64,000 nucleotides of DNA from Ignavibacteria bacterium (GCA_016709315.1 JADJMZ010000001.1:868001-932000), one strand, 5' to 3'. Shown: positions 1-10,411, numbered from the stretch's first letter. The notes: generated by a model not told the origin, from the letters alone. Numbers and translations: made by a program.

Positions 1-2
1 AA

Positions 3-1115
3 AATCAGTTCCTTCTGCTTTCGGTAATACTGATATGGTATATAATAATCTCTTATATTACTTATGGCGAAAGTTCATATCTGTTCAGAATTCTCTGGGA
101 TTATTTCCCGGGTTTTTCAAGGTTAAGAATTTGGGGAAGAATGAATATAATATTCGTCCCTGTCTTTGCTTTTCTTCTTGCAAGCTCCTTTGAAACAATT
201 AACGGATTAATAAAAACGGGAAAAGAAAATAAAAGCGATGCGAAGTATAAATATTTTTTGATATCATTTGCAGTATTATTTGCAGTGATATTATCCGTAC
301 AGATATATTTTTATTACAACAAAGTATTTTTCAAAGATTCTGTAAGTTACGCAAAGGATTTTTCCGGAGAGTTTGATGAAAAGGTTTTTGTAATATATAA
401 TGTAGTTTCATTTATTCTGATATTTTTATTACTTGCCGGAAGAAAGTTTTTAAATAACCAAAAGCTTGTGTATTTATTTTTACTTTTAGTATTTTCGGTT
501 AACATTCTGGATCTGTACGCATCGGGCGGCAGGCAGTGGGCTTTGTCTAAACGCCCGGATCATACAAGAAAAATAATCCGTACTGATGAAATGAATTACA
601 AATCACTTTCGGTTCCGCGCGAATACAGAAGCGGTATGATTTCGGTCTCTCCTAACTTTTCGGTAGGATTTGTAGATGAATGGTATTTTGACAGATATCA
701 TACTTTCCTGAAAAAATACGAAGAAGATTTAAATAATGACGCTGAAGGAAAGCTTACTGAAGCGTTTAATTTTTTACTCGGTATTAACGACGGCAGGAGG
801 ATCTTCTGTTCACGGGAAATTAGTACAGAAAGTATTACTGATTTTGTTTCGGATGCAAAAAAATCCGACTCGGCAAATATTGACAGCATTCAAACAGAAA
901 AATACAATGGAGATGAGATGGTCTGTATAATTGAGACTAAGGAAGATTGCTATTGCTCATTCATAGATAACTGGGACAATAACTGGGAAGCTTTTGTAAA
1001 CGGAAACAAAGTAAATATCGAGAAACTGTTCGGGACTTTTAAATCTGTAAAATTAGAAAAAGGCAGAAATACAGTTGTCTTCAGATACAATCCTGCTTTG
1101 TTCGGCTTATTCTGA
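3..1115 (+). CDS. YfhO-like multi-pass membrane protein, C-terminal part (5' end outside window)
   Basis: The open frame runs in from the left edge without a start, so only the last ~370 residues are visible. About five hydrophobic segments come first, including one just before and one at the internal Met at position 141, separated by the stretch LRIWGRMN. A soluble C-terminal domain then ends with DNWDNNWEAFVNGNKV and a V-FRYNPALFGLF tail. This order resembles YfhO-type GT-C fold proteins, which act in surface glycopolymer modification in Firmicutes and are common and mostly uncharacterised in Bacteroidota. The likely site is the inner membrane, acting on an undecaprenyl-linked or glycan substrate; that is inference from the family. 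An ATG at 141 is inside the protein and should not be taken as the real start. The next gene starts about 60 bases later on the same strand. Confidence 0.7.
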   Translation, partial: NQFLLLSVILIWYIIISYITYGESSYLFRILWDYFPGFSRLRIWGRMNIIFVPVFAFLLASSFETINGLIKTGKENKSDAKYKYFLISFAVLFAVILSVQIYFYYNKVFFKDSVSYAKDFSGEFDEKVFVIYNVVSFILIFLLLAGRKFLNNQKLVYLFLLLVFSVNILDLYASGGRQWALSKRPDHTRKIIRTDEMNYKSLSVPREYRSGMISVSPNFSVGFVDEWYFDRYHTFLKKYEEDLNNDAEGKLTEAFNFLLGINDGRRIFCSREISTESITDFVSDAKKSDSANIDSIQTEKYNGDEMVCIIETKEDCYCSFIDNWDNNWEAFVNGNKVNIEKLFGTFKSVKLEKGRNTVVFRYNPALFGLF

Positions 1116-1176
1116 AAAATTGCTGAATGTTTTTTAATTTATTTTACGGATATTTTATAAAAATCAATTTATTTAA

Positions 1177-1806
1177 ATGCTTATTATGATCAGCGATAAT
1201 ACTCCGGAAAGAAATTTTAAAACAGGTATGGGAATACTTGTAATGACTGTATTTGTTTTATTGTTTTCAAATTTCCGGCATGACGGAAACGCTGCTGTTT
1301 ATAACATTGACGGCGAAAGAAAAGACATCGCGGAAATTAATTATAATCATACGGACAAGTCTGGAAAAGACACAATTAAAAATAAAGGTTCGCTTGACGG
1401 AGATCAGAAAATCATTTCACCTGACCTGAGCGGCAAACCTTTTGATCCGAACGCACCATTTACTAAACTGACATTCAGAATGCTCCGGACATACATTCCC
1501 GGCAAAGCTCTGCCGGAAGATCTTAAGAAACTTAACGGAACAAATGTGGAAATACTCGGGTTCATGGTACCACTTGTAGCTTTAGAGAATATGGATGAAT
1601 TTTTACTGACTTCAGCTCCGCCGCTGAGCTGTTACTGCGCTCCGCCTGTTTTTATTAATGAGATCATTTATGTAAAGATGATGAACAGCAAGACTGATTT
1701 TAAAACCGGAGCAATAAAAATCAGAGGGCAGTTCAGTATAAATCTTGATATCAAAGACGAGTATTCAGATGTTATTTACAGCATTTCTGCGGTGAACATA
1801 GAATAA
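1177..1806 (+). CDS. DUF3299 family exported protein
   Basis: The 209-residue product has an N-terminal hydrophobic segment (about residues 17-33, GILVMTVFVLLFSNF), consistent with a membrane anchor or uncleaved signal, so the rest should be periplasmic. The C-terminal half reads NGTNVEILGFMVPL, then a FLLTSAPPLSCYCAPP segment and a YVKM strand, the pattern I associate with DUF3299 proteins (a small beta-rich domain with a conserved Cys-x-Cys and Pro-Pro). No catalytic function is established for the family. ATG codons at 1177, 1183 and 1186 could each be the start. It lies between the YfhO-like gene and the carB half, all on the same strand with short gaps, so they may be co-transcribed, but nothing suggests a shared pathway. 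Confidence 0.65.
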   Translation: MLIMISDNTPERNFKTGMGILVMTVFVLLFSNFRHDGNAAVYNIDGERKDIAEINYNHTDKSGKDTIKNKGSLDGDQKIISPDLSGKPFDPNAPFTKLTFRMLRTYIPGKALPEDLKKLNGTNVEILGFMVPLVALENMDEFLLTSAPPLSCYCAPPVFINEIIYVKMMNSKTDFKTGAIKIRGQFSINLDIKDEYSDVIYSISAVNIE

Positions 1807-1842
1807 AAATTCATCTCACCGGTTTCTTTAAATAATTTTTAA

Positions 1843-3636
1843 ATGTCAAAAAAGAAAAAAGTTACAGTTGAAATAATTCTCAAAGCAAAGAAGAACGGGT
1901 TTTCGGACAGACAGCTTGCTCAGATATTCGGGACATCCGAAGAATTCATCCGCGACTTCAGATTTAAAAATGAAATTTTCCCCGTTTACAAAACCGTTGA
2001 TACATGCGCGGCGGAATTTGAAGCAGGCACACCCTATCATTATTCGACATACGAAAAATTTAACGAAGTAATTTCGTCAGATAAGGAAAAAATCATAATT
2101 CTCGGAGGAGGTCCTAACAGGATCGGTCAGGGAATAGAGTTTGATTACTGCTGTGTCAGATGCGTGAAAGCTCTGAGAGAGGAAGGTTATGAAACCATAA
2201 TGATCAACTGCAATCCGGAAACTGTTTCTACTGATTATGATATTACCGACAAACTGTATTTTGAACCGCTTACAACTGAAGACGTTCTGAATATTTGTCA
2301 TTACGAAAAAAACATTAAAGGAATTGTAGTAAGTTTTGGAGGTCAGACCCCGTTGAGAATTTCCAAAGAGCTTGAAAGGAACGGACTGAAAATATTAGGC
2401 ACTTCATCAAAAAACATTGACATAGCGGAAGACAGGAAGAAATTCGGAAAGCTTCTTGACAGTCTTGAGATACCAAAGCCCGAGTACGGAACTGCAAACG
2501 ACTCTGTTTCATCCGTAAAGATAGCGCGTAAGATTGGCTATCCCGTTTTGCTCAGACCATCCTATGTACTCGGAGGGAGAGCGATGCAGATAGTTTACAA
2601 TGACGCTCAGGTGGAAAAGTTTTTCAGAGATGAAGCTGATCTTTCAAAAGATCATCCGGTGCTGATAGATAAATTCCTTGAAGAGGCGAGAGAGATAGAT
2701 GTGGATGCAGTCTGCGACAGTGAGGAAGTTTACATTGCGGGAATAATGCAGCACATTGAAGAAGCCGGAATTCATTCCGGAGACAGTACATCAATACTTC
2801 CTCCGATCTCTATAAGCAAAAAAAATCTGATACAGATCAAAGAATATACAGTCAGAATAGCTCTGGCTCTTAAAGTAAAAGGTCTTCTCAACATTCAATT
2901 TGCAGTGAAGGACAATATTGTTTATGTGCTTGAAGCCAATCCGAGAGCGTCGAGGACAATTCCTTTTGTCAGCAAGACAACGGGAGTTCCCGTAGTATCA
3001 GTAGCCGCTAAAATTATTGCCGGAAGGAAGCTTAAAGAATTCAAACTGAAAAATTATGAAGATCTCGGATACATAGGAGTTAAGGAATCCATATTTCCGT
3101 TTCAGAAATTTCCGAAAGTAAAAATGTTTCTCGGTCCGGAGATGAGATCAACCGGTGAAGTGATGGGTATAGCTCAGACCTTCGGCGAAGCAATGGCAAA
3201 GGCGCAGGAATCAACCGGATCAGGTATGCCGGTAAAGGGTAATATTTTTGTAAGCGTAAATGAAAATGATAAGAGAAAGAAAACAATAGATATAATTGAG
3301 AAGTATGTAAAATTAGGATTCGGCATAGTGGCTACAGCCGGCACTTCAAAATTTCTGAATGAAAACGGTATAGAATCAGAAACAGTATTTAAAGTAAACG
3401 AGGGAAGACCAAATGTAGTTGACAGAATAAAAAACGGAGACATTCAGATAGTTATAAATACTCCGCTCGGCTCTGAATCCAGATATGATGAATATGCAAT
3501 AGGATGGGAAGCTGTGCAGAGCAAGATACCATTTATTACAACTCTGTCTGCTGCAAGTTCTTTTGCAGAAGGCATAGCTTATATTAAGACAGGAAATATT
3601 GAAGTGAAAAGTCTTCAGGATTATTATAAACAGTAA
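1843..3636 (+). CDS. carB: Carbamoyl-phosphate synthase large subunit, C-terminal half (split CarB)
   Basis: The 597-residue protein matches the second half of the usual ~1070-residue CarB: the end of the oligomerisation domain (about 1-80), a second ATP-grasp domain starting at ILGGGPNRIGQG (86-97) with NCNPETVSTDYD, VSFGGQTPLR and LEANPRASRTIPF, and a C-terminal MGS-type allosteric domain with ATAGTSKFL and INTPLG. This half phosphorylates carbamate to make carbamoyl phosphate for pyrimidine and arginine synthesis; the bicarbonate-phosphorylating N-terminal half is absent. A TAA stop lies immediately before the ATG, so this is a genuine separate frame rather than a missed upstream extension, and the preceding gene is unrelated. 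Split large subunits are known in Aquifex and methanogens. The partner half and carA must lie outside the window for a working enzyme. Confidence 0.9.
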   Translation: MSKKKKVTVEIILKAKKNGFSDRQLAQIFGTSEEFIRDFRFKNEIFPVYKTVDTCAAEFEAGTPYHYSTYEKFNEVISSDKEKIIILGGGPNRIGQGIEFDYCCVRCVKALREEGYETIMINCNPETVSTDYDITDKLYFEPLTTEDVLNICHYEKNIKGIVVSFGGQTPLRISKELERNGLKILGTSSKNIDIAEDRKKFGKLLDSLEIPKPEYGTANDSVSSVKIARKIGYPVLLRPSYVLGGRAMQIVYNDAQVEKFFRDEADLSKDHPVLIDKFLEEAREIDVDAVCDSEEVYIAGIMQHIEEAGIHSGDSTSILPPISISKKNLIQIKEYTVRIALALKVKGLLNIQFAVKDNIVYVLEANPRASRTIPFVSKTTGVPVVSVAAKIIAGRKLKEFKLKNYEDLGYIGVKESIFPFQKFPKVKMFLGPEMRSTGEVMGIAQTFGEAMAKAQESTGSGMPVKGNIFVSVNENDKRKKTIDIIEKYVKLGFGIVATAGTSKFLNENGIESETVFKVNEGRPNVVDRIKNGDIQIVINTPLGSESRYDEYAIGWEAVQSKIPFITTLSAASSFAEGIAYIKTGNIEVKSLQDYYKQ

Positions 3637-3708
3637 TTGTCCGGATATGTTTTATTTATTAATGCTTAGTAATAAATATTTTATATTATTATTTTTAATA
3701 AAGAAAAT

Positions 3709-3894
3709 ATGGATTTAGAAAAAGTAAAACAAAATTACAAATGGGATCCGTCGAGAGGTGATTACTCTAAAAGTTTTGTATCTTATGAAAGAAGAGTTCA
3801 GAAAAAGAAACATATAAAAAATGCGATTCTAACAGCACTTTATGTAGCTTTGCTTATAGCCGGTATAGTCATGATTTACCTGAAATTCAAATAG
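3709..3894 (+). CDS. Small single-span membrane protein, unknown function
   Basis: This is a 61-residue frame with a charged N-terminal region (MDLEKVKQNYKWDPSRGDYSK), a basic patch (RRVQKKKHIKN) and one transmembrane helix (about residues 39-57, ILTALYVALLIAGIVMIYL). The basic patch before the helix predicts the N-terminus in the cytoplasm. No family is recognised. It follows the carB half by 72 AT-rich bases containing a weak AT-only hairpin. The regular protein-like composition and clear membrane segment support a real gene, but there is no good ribosome binding site and no functional context. Confidence 0.5.
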   Translation: MDLEKVKQNYKWDPSRGDYSKSFVSYERRVQKKKHIKNAILTALYVALLIAGIVMIYLKFK

Positions 3895-3945
3895 ATAAAA
3901 ATTTTAAATCACCTCAGTTAGTTTTTATACGGAATCAAAGTTTTT

Positions 3946-6236
3946 TTAAAACTGAATACTGATCCCGCCTACAGGAAAAAAAGCCCACTGATAAATCGTC
4001 CCGGGTTTTTTGTTATCTTCATTCCAGTAATAAGAATAAATATTTTCCCTGTCAAAAGATTCTGAAGTTCGATGTAACACACAAGACTCGCTTTGCTGAA
4101 ATCAAACTTCTTATCAACCCTCATATCAATCCTCATATAATAAGGATACCTTGCGCTGTTAAAATCATCGGTTGCATAAACTTCTCTGTTAACTCTTTTG
4201 GAAGCGTCATAATCAAGCGGCGTGTAAGGTCTGCCTCCGGAGTATTTAAATTTCAATCCGGCAAGCCATCCGCTGCTGAACTGATATCCTGCTATTAAAG
4301 TAAACTGATGTCCCGGATCAAAAGCCCCCGGCTTTTCTCCTCCAGTAAGAGCTGTAAACCCTGTGTTAATGTATGAGTAATTAATAATGCCGTAAAGTCC
4401 TTTCTGAGAAGAAAGTTTTTTCTGCAATGAAACATCAATTCCTTTGACATATCCCGTGCCTGCGCTGACCGCTTCTCCGACTATATTAGGACCGAATTCG
4501 GTTCCTCCGTCTATCAGGATGTATGTAGGAATATCTTTCCATACAGGATAATCCTTGTAGTTTTTATAGAATAATTCTACAGTCGCTTTCAGATCTCCTG
4601 AAAAGAAATGGTCAAGACCGAGAATATAATGATCGCTTCTGATGCTGTTGAGATTTTTATTATCCGGATGCGAACTAAGCCAGATATATTCCGGCGACTG
4701 ATAATATATTCCCGCTGCAGCATTGAGAGAAGTTACAGGAGTGATTTTATATGATGCTCCGATTCTCGGAGAGAAATAAGTTTTAAGTCTTATGTAGTCA
4801 AAGTAATCAAGTCTTACTCCTGTATTTACTACAAGCCGGTCTTTCAGAAATTTTGAAGTAAGATTGGCATGCCCGAAAAGTTTTACAGCATTAAATTTAG
4901 AATCTGCATTGATAGTGTCAAAGACAAATCCGGCTGCGTTTGTATCTCCTTTTAAAAATAAATAATTTTTTATACCGGCATACTTTCCGCCAATACCCGT
5001 ATTCAGCGAAAGGTTTGATGACAACTGATAATTAAGATCCGATTTTAAAATTATTTCATTGTTGTTCGCTTTGTTCTCGAATTTTATCAAAGCTGTCTGA
5101 CCGTCTATCTGAACAATGTAATTATCGGTATATGAATCAGACAGTACGGTCTGAATAAAACCTTTTTTAAAAAGTTTTTTATAATTGATGCCTGCTGCAA
5201 ATGTTTTCTGATCATCCTGTGAATTTCCATACGGATTGTTTTCTGCGGATTCCTCAGAGAAATCAATTTTGTCAAGTCCTAATAATCCGATCAGTGTGAT
5301 CTTGTCTTTCGGAGAAATTTCATAATCAGCTTTAAGATTAAAATCCCAGTAATTCGGAACTGAAGTAAGACGGATGGAATTTTTTATGAGTTCAAGATAA
5401 CTTCTTCTTACTGAAAACAAATACGAACCTTTTTCCGATAAAGGTCCCTCAAATATACCTCCGAATCCTGCGATAGAAAGATTTATATCGCTGTAAAATT
5501 TCTTTTTACTGCCTTCCCGGAAATTAATATCAATTACACTTGATAACTTATCTCCGAATGTTGTGGGAAAACCTCCCGTAAGAATGCCTGTCTCCTGTAT
5601 AAATTTTACATTGATAAATCCTATAGCTCCGCTTGTAGACCCATCAGTACCAAAATGATTTATATTCGGGATCTCAATACCGTCAATTAAAATTAAATTT
5701 TCCGCCGGCGAACCTCCGCGGACAATAATGTCATTTCTCTGATCATTTCCGATAGAGACTCCGGGAATTGTCTGAATCATTCTTGAAATATCTTCAGTAG
5801 CGCCGGGAGCCCGTCTTATCTCCTCAAAGTCAAGATTGAGCGAACTGATATTTACATCGCTGCTCTTTTGAAAATAATTCGCCTCTACATCTATCTGATC
5901 TGTGATTATTCCCTTCGAATTCAGTTTGATAATTAATTCAAGCGGCTTGCTTGCATAAACGATCAGATCTGATTTAATAAGGGGATCATAACCTGTTCCG
6001 GAAATTTTTATCAGATAGGAATCGTATTTCAGATTTTGGAAAAAAAAATTGCCGGTGCTGTCAGTGGTTGTTTTATTTCCTGTGTTCAGAATTTCAATCA
6101 CAGCATCTTCAACCGGTGACTGAGTCTCGGCGTCAATGATTGTTCCAAGGATGATCCCGTCATAACTCTTCTGTGAAAAAACAGCGGTAGGCGCAATCAG
6201 CAAAAGCAGCAGCAGAAGATAAATTGATTTAAGCAT
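3946..6236 (-). CDS. TonB-dependent outer-membrane receptor with carboxypeptidase-like N-domain; apparent 3' frameshift
   Basis: A signal peptide (MLKSIYLLLLLLLIAPTAVFSQ) is followed by a carboxypeptidase regulatory-like beta domain (about 27-110), a plug domain with IVRGGSPAENLILIDGIEIP, and a large barrel. Such receptors import chelated metals, vitamins or glycans across the outer membrane using TonB-ExbBD energy. The uninterrupted frame stops at 3969 with an atypical tail. If one T is restored in the run read on the coding strand at 4057-4054, the frame reads LQNLFDRENIYSYYWNEDNK (20 residues), then KKPG, and ends GGISIQF at 3946, a typical barrel C-terminus with terminal Phe. I therefore annotate to 3946 and treat the break as a frameshift or base-call error. 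The substrate is unknown; no transporter partner is adjacent. Confidence 0.85.
4054..4057 (-). other. Probable single-base deletion (frameshift) in TonB receptor gene
   Basis: The coding strand has four T where five would keep the barrel frame open: LQNLL-TGKIF in the uncorrected frame becomes LQNLFDREN in the other frame, which then stays open with beta-barrel-like sequence to a TAA at 3946-3948. A deletion in a short homopolymer is the simplest explanation. It may be a real mutation or an assembly error. Confidence 0.7.
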
Positions 6237-6360
6237 TTAATAACTTACAGATTTCAAATTGTATGAAAATTAAGTTTAATATATCTGTTGTTAAAGTTAA
6301 TTTTATTTAAAAAATAGAATTGCAAATTTTGTTAAATTGAATATTTCAAAATTAGCAGAG

Positions 6361-7959
6361 TTATTTTATTAAGACCATTTTTCTTGCAAATGTAAATTTG
6401 CCGGCAGAGATCGTACAAAAGTAAATCCCGCTAGTAAGATTTGATCCGTCAAATGTTACAGAATATGTTCCAGCATTTTGTTTTTCATTTACTAATGTGG
6501 TTACCTCTTTCCCTGAAATATCATAAACTTTCAGCAAAACATTACTGCGTGCTTTAATCTGATAACTTATTACCGTACTGGGGTTAAACGGATTGGGAAA
6601 ATTCTGATCTAATTCGAATTTATCCGGCGCAGCAGAACTAATTTGTGATATCCCGATTGTATTTAAATTAATTGCAGCAGCCCATATCTGATACACTCCC
6701 GTATGATCATCCATCCATAAAGCCCAGAGTTTATTATTATTATAAATCACGCCAATGTTGTCGCCCTGATTACCAGAACCGCCTGAACCGGAAACAGTTT
6801 TCGGTCTGAATCTGTGTTCATTGATCCTGTAATCATTCCATTTAAATCCTCCGTCAGTTGATCTTGATAAATATACATCCATTGAATCCGAAGAAATATT
6901 TCTGTTATCATAATAAATTATATTAATACCGCCGTTATCATCAACGGAAACTGCCGGGAAATACTGTACCTTTCCATTATCCAGAAGATCCTGATTAACT
7001 CTAACTCCTGATGACCAGGTATTGCCTCCGTCAGATGATCTATGGAAAACTATATCCGGGTCTGTTCCTGCAGGAACTAAATTTTTTTCACCTGTTACTA
7101 TATATATCCAGCCGTTTCTTGATCCGCCGGATCTGTCAATATCAATATGCGGATAACCGTTTATCCTGATATTCCATGGAAGGAAGGAAGAGGTTTTTAC
7201 ACCGTTCATATTAAATACATTCTCAGAAGTAATCCAGTTATCCCCGCCGTTACTTGATTTTGCAAATCCGCAAAATTTTTCATTCTGCGGTGAAGATGTA
7301 AGAGAACCCGCCCAGCACACATAAACAGTTCCGTCATAATTAATTTTAATATCTGCTCCTGTTGAAATAAATCCTGATGGAGTTGTGTTGATCTGATTAG
7401 CAGGAGTCCAGTTTACTCCGCCGTTTGTAGTATAGGAAGAAACTATTGGAAACGGCGATACAAATCTCGTCCATACAAGATATGTCCTTCCGTAATAATT
7501 ACTTGAGGCAATGTCATCATTTCCCGGTGTGCCTTTATCCTGATCACCGGAAGATATAAGCTGATTAGAGCTCCAGTTAGTCCCGAAATTTGTAGAATAA
7601 TTTGAAAACATTCCCGTGATGAATCCGCCCTGATGAGTTAAAATAAATCTGCCGTCTTTATCAATTACAGGTCCCGGATCGCCACCGTGATTATTGGATG
7701 AAGAGCCGCTGTTGCAGGTGTCGGATCCAAACCAGCTTATTCCGCCATTCGTTGTGAAATAAACTCCTTCGCTTCTGAATGCGCCGCTGATAGTATATGC
7801 GCTAGCAAACATAATCAGAGGATTAGCCGGATGCTTTGCAATTGAAGGTTCGATCTGAGCTACACCCGAAGGATATATTCTGAAGTTGGTAATCTGAGAA
7901 AAGGAGTTACTATAATAAGTAATAAATAAAAGTAATATAAAATATTTAAGAGTGCTCAT
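6361..7959 (-). CDS. Secreted Asp-box (sialidase-fold-like) protein with T9SS sorting domain
   Basis: The 532-residue product has a signal peptide (to about residue 21, SNSFSQ) and repeated Asp-box-like turns such as FTTNGGISWFG, SYTTNGGVNWTP, KSSNGGDNWIT, RSSDGGNTWSS and RSTDGGFKWND, which indicate a six- or seven-bladed beta propeller of the sialidase/BNR type. The last ~85 residues are a T9SS type A domain: FELDQNFPNPFNPSTVI, then VYDISGKEVTTLVN, SGIYF and a KMVLIK end. Export by Sec then T9SS to the cell surface or medium is expected. The blades alone do not prove glycosidase activity; no catalytic Arg triad or Tyr/Glu pair can be assigned by eye. It sits between two TonB receptor genes on the same strand. 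Confidence 0.85.
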   Translation of the reverse strand: MSTLKYFILLLFITYYSNSFSQITNFRIYPSGVAQIEPSIAKHPANPLIMFASAYTISGAFRSEGVYFTTNGGISWFGSDTCNSGSSSNNHGGDPGPVIDKDGRFILTHQGGFITGMFSNYSTNFGTNWSSNQLISSGDQDKGTPGNDDIASSNYYGRTYLVWTRFVSPFPIVSSYTTNGGVNWTPANQINTTPSGFISTGADIKINYDGTVYVCWAGSLTSSPQNEKFCGFAKSSNGGDNWITSENVFNMNGVKTSSFLPWNIRINGYPHIDIDRSGGSRNGWIYIVTGEKNLVPAGTDPDIVFHRSSDGGNTWSSGVRVNQDLLDNGKVQYFPAVSVDDNGGINIIYYDNRNISSDSMDVYLSRSTDGGFKWNDYRINEHRFRPKTVSGSGGSGNQGDNIGVIYNNNKLWALWMDDHTGVYQIWAAAINLNTIGISQISSAAPDKFELDQNFPNPFNPSTVISYQIKARSNVLLKVYDISGKEVTTLVNEKQNAGTYSVTFDGSNLTSGIYFCTISAGKFTFARKMVLIK

Positions 7960-8023
7960 ATTAAATAAAAATGAATCTGTTTTAAATGTAATGTTTGCTT
8001 AAAATATTAAATGTGATTATGGG

Positions 8024-10213
8024 TTAGAATGTGTATCCGAGATTAATTCCTAAATAGTAGCTTCTTGGTTCACCCGGCTCAAAGTATCGCCTTGCGCTTT
8101 CAGGAAGTTCCGGATTTGCGTTAATATTTATAAATCCGACATACTTTCTGTCAAATATATTATTCATTCCTCCTGATACGAGTACATTGAATTTATCAAA
8201 AACAGCATTAGCTCCGATTAAAAAATTTGCATAATAATAATCTGATACACTCTGTGAATTTTTATCATCAACAAACATGCTTCCTACATAATCCATATCT
8301 GCGAGGAGCAGTCCGGTGAAATTTTTGTTTAACTTAACTTCATAATTCAGAATGAAATTAACAAGATGTTTAGGAACAGATGGTACGGCATTTCCGGAAT
8401 AATTCTCATTAATTGTATCGCCTCCCGAGGAATAACTTACGGCATTATATTTATCATAATTAAAATTTGCAAAAGTATAATTTGCCTGAACTTCAAGTCC
8501 TTCAAACATTTCAATTTTTACTCCTGTCTCAACGCCTGTCCTGGTTGTTGTCGCAGCATTTCTGAAATAAGTTTTATCATTTATTACAAAAGGCACGATC
8601 TCATCATCTACTATTGTATTAAAAAGAGTAACCTCAAAAAACGCTTTCTCAAGTTCAATCTTCCTGTCGGAAAAGTTTCCTTTTATTCCAAGTTCAAAGT
8701 TTTTTGACTTTTGTGGATTTAAGTCAGGATTCAAAGTTGTCAGTCCGTTATTAGAACTGTAGGGATAATTTTCAAGCTCGGCTGCAGCGGGAGTATCAAA
8801 GGCATATCCGTATGAAGTATATAAAGCAATTAACGGAGTAAGCTTATAATTCAGTGCAATCTTTGGAGTAAACCGGTTAAACTTTCTTTGAGAATTCTGC
8901 AGTCCGAAAAGCATATTATCATTTTGATATTTCATATTATCATATCTGCCTGCAAAGAAGATTGCGGATTTATCTTTGTAGATATAAAACTGATCCTGAA
9001 TATATATTCCGAAATTAGTAAGGGCTTCCTTATTCTGCTGCTGAAGGTCATCTCCTTTTTTGCCGTTAATATTTGCATAGGATGAAATCGGACCGTTAGC
9101 AAATGCATAATCTATACCGGTAGAAAATTGATTTTTCCTTGAGAAGATTGAAGATTTATTTACAAATTTAATAAATGCGCCGTAAACATTTTTATCGCTG
9201 TAAGTGTATAGAGTATTTGTAGTTGCCTGAAGATTATAAACTTTTCCATAACCTGTCAGCTCAAAATCGTTTTCATTTTTATTTCCAAATGAAGTATTAT
9301 ATCTGACTGCAATTCTTCCTTTTTGAAGATCTCTTTTAAAGTCGCTTGAGACAGCGGTTGCATAAGCTTTATAAGGATCATTCTCATATTCTTCACGCGT
9401 AAGCGCACCGGGAAGTTTTATCAGTCCGGAAGCGAAATTTCCCAGAACGGAAAAAGTTGTACGCGCATCGGGATAAATCTGAAATACTGAGTTTACCAGA
9501 TTTATATATTCATTGCTGTGATTTCTGAATCCGTTAAAATTTCTGTAACTGTAAGAAAGGAAAAACCTGTAATTCTTTTTTATAAGACCTGTCTTTAATC
9601 CGTTTTGTCTTAACTGATATGATCCGAACTCATTTGTAAGCTTCAAAAAATTATTTTTAAAACCAAGATCCGTTATAAAATTTATCACGCCGCCCGGAGC
9701 ATTTGCATAAAGAGATGAAAGATTTCCTTTTGCAACTTCCACAGCTTCAAGTGATGTGTAATCTATAGCATCAATATTGGTCTCGCCGTCAGGATCTGTT
9801 TCCGGAATTCCGTCGAGAAGCATTCGGATACCCCTGATTCCGGAGTTTGACCTTGAGCCGTAACCTCTTATAGAAATTCTTACATCATGACTGCCGTATC
9901 TGGATTGTAAAAACAATCCCGGAACATCATTTAGTATATCTTTTACGCTAACATTTCTAGCATATTTCATTTCCTTCTTATCTGTTTTGAAAACAGAATA
10001 AGGAATATCTACTATTTTTTCAGGATTCCTTGTACCGCTTATTACTACATCTTCGGTTTCATAATGTACTTTTTCCTTTTCCCGGTCTTCTGTTTTCAGA
10101 CTGTCCGTCTCCTGTGAAAGAATAATTCCCGGCAGAAAAAAAAAGTAAATGTATAATCCGGTTAACAAAAATTTTAAAAACACAGGGAACCGATATTTAA
10201 ATTTTACATTCAT
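8024..10213 (-). CDS. TonB-dependent receptor, siderophore/ferric-citrate-like
   Basis: The 729-residue protein starts with a long hydrophobic signal segment (about residues 12-33) and SQETDSLKTEDREKE, followed directly by a plug domain: EDVVISGTRNPEKI, DIPYSV, DVPGLFLQSRYGSHDVRISIRGYGSR, RMLLDGIPETDPDGETN and APGGVINF. It then has a full-length barrel ending NLGYTF with a terminal Phe. There is no carboxypeptidase-like extension, unlike the receptors on either side. The plug resembles FecA/PupB-type ferric siderophore transporters, so iron-chelate uptake is the best guess; the substrate cannot be set from sequence. No FecI/FecR pair is adjacent. It is preceded (upstream) by the 84-bp hairpin repeats. 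Confidence 0.85.
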   Translation of the reverse strand: MNVKFKYRFPVFLKFLLTGLYIYFFFLPGIILSQETDSLKTEDREKEKVHYETEDVVISGTRNPEKIVDIPYSVFKTDKKEMKYARNVSVKDILNDVPGLFLQSRYGSHDVRISIRGYGSRSNSGIRGIRMLLDGIPETDPDGETNIDAIDYTSLEAVEVAKGNLSSLYANAPGGVINFITDLGFKNNFLKLTNEFGSYQLRQNGLKTGLIKKNYRFFLSYSYRNFNGFRNHSNEYINLVNSVFQIYPDARTTFSVLGNFASGLIKLPGALTREEYENDPYKAYATAVSSDFKRDLQKGRIAVRYNTSFGNKNENDFELTGYGKVYNLQATTNTLYTYSDKNVYGAFIKFVNKSSIFSRKNQFSTGIDYAFANGPISSYANINGKKGDDLQQQNKEALTNFGIYIQDQFYIYKDKSAIFFAGRYDNMKYQNDNMLFGLQNSQRKFNRFTPKIALNYKLTPLIALYTSYGYAFDTPAAAELENYPYSSNNGLTTLNPDLNPQKSKNFELGIKGNFSDRKIELEKAFFEVTLFNTIVDDEIVPFVINDKTYFRNAATTTRTGVETGVKIEMFEGLEVQANYTFANFNYDKYNAVSYSSGGDTINENYSGNAVPSVPKHLVNFILNYEVKLNKNFTGLLLADMDYVGSMFVDDKNSQSVSDYYYANFLIGANAVFDKFNVLVSGGMNNIFDRKYVGFININANPELPESARRYFEPGEPRSYYLGINLGYTF

Positions 10214-10411
10214 ATCATTTTTTGTCAGATTTAAATTTAATTATTAAATAAAAGTGAAAAAATTTAGTTTTGCATAGCTTTTCAAACAAAAGACAAATTT
10301 CCGGCATACGATAAATTATTAATCTTACTTTAAAATAATTTTTTTCCTAATTTTGCTCGTTCAGTTTCAGACCAGTTAACATTCTGTTCTGATTAAGTTA
10401 AATAAATTAAA

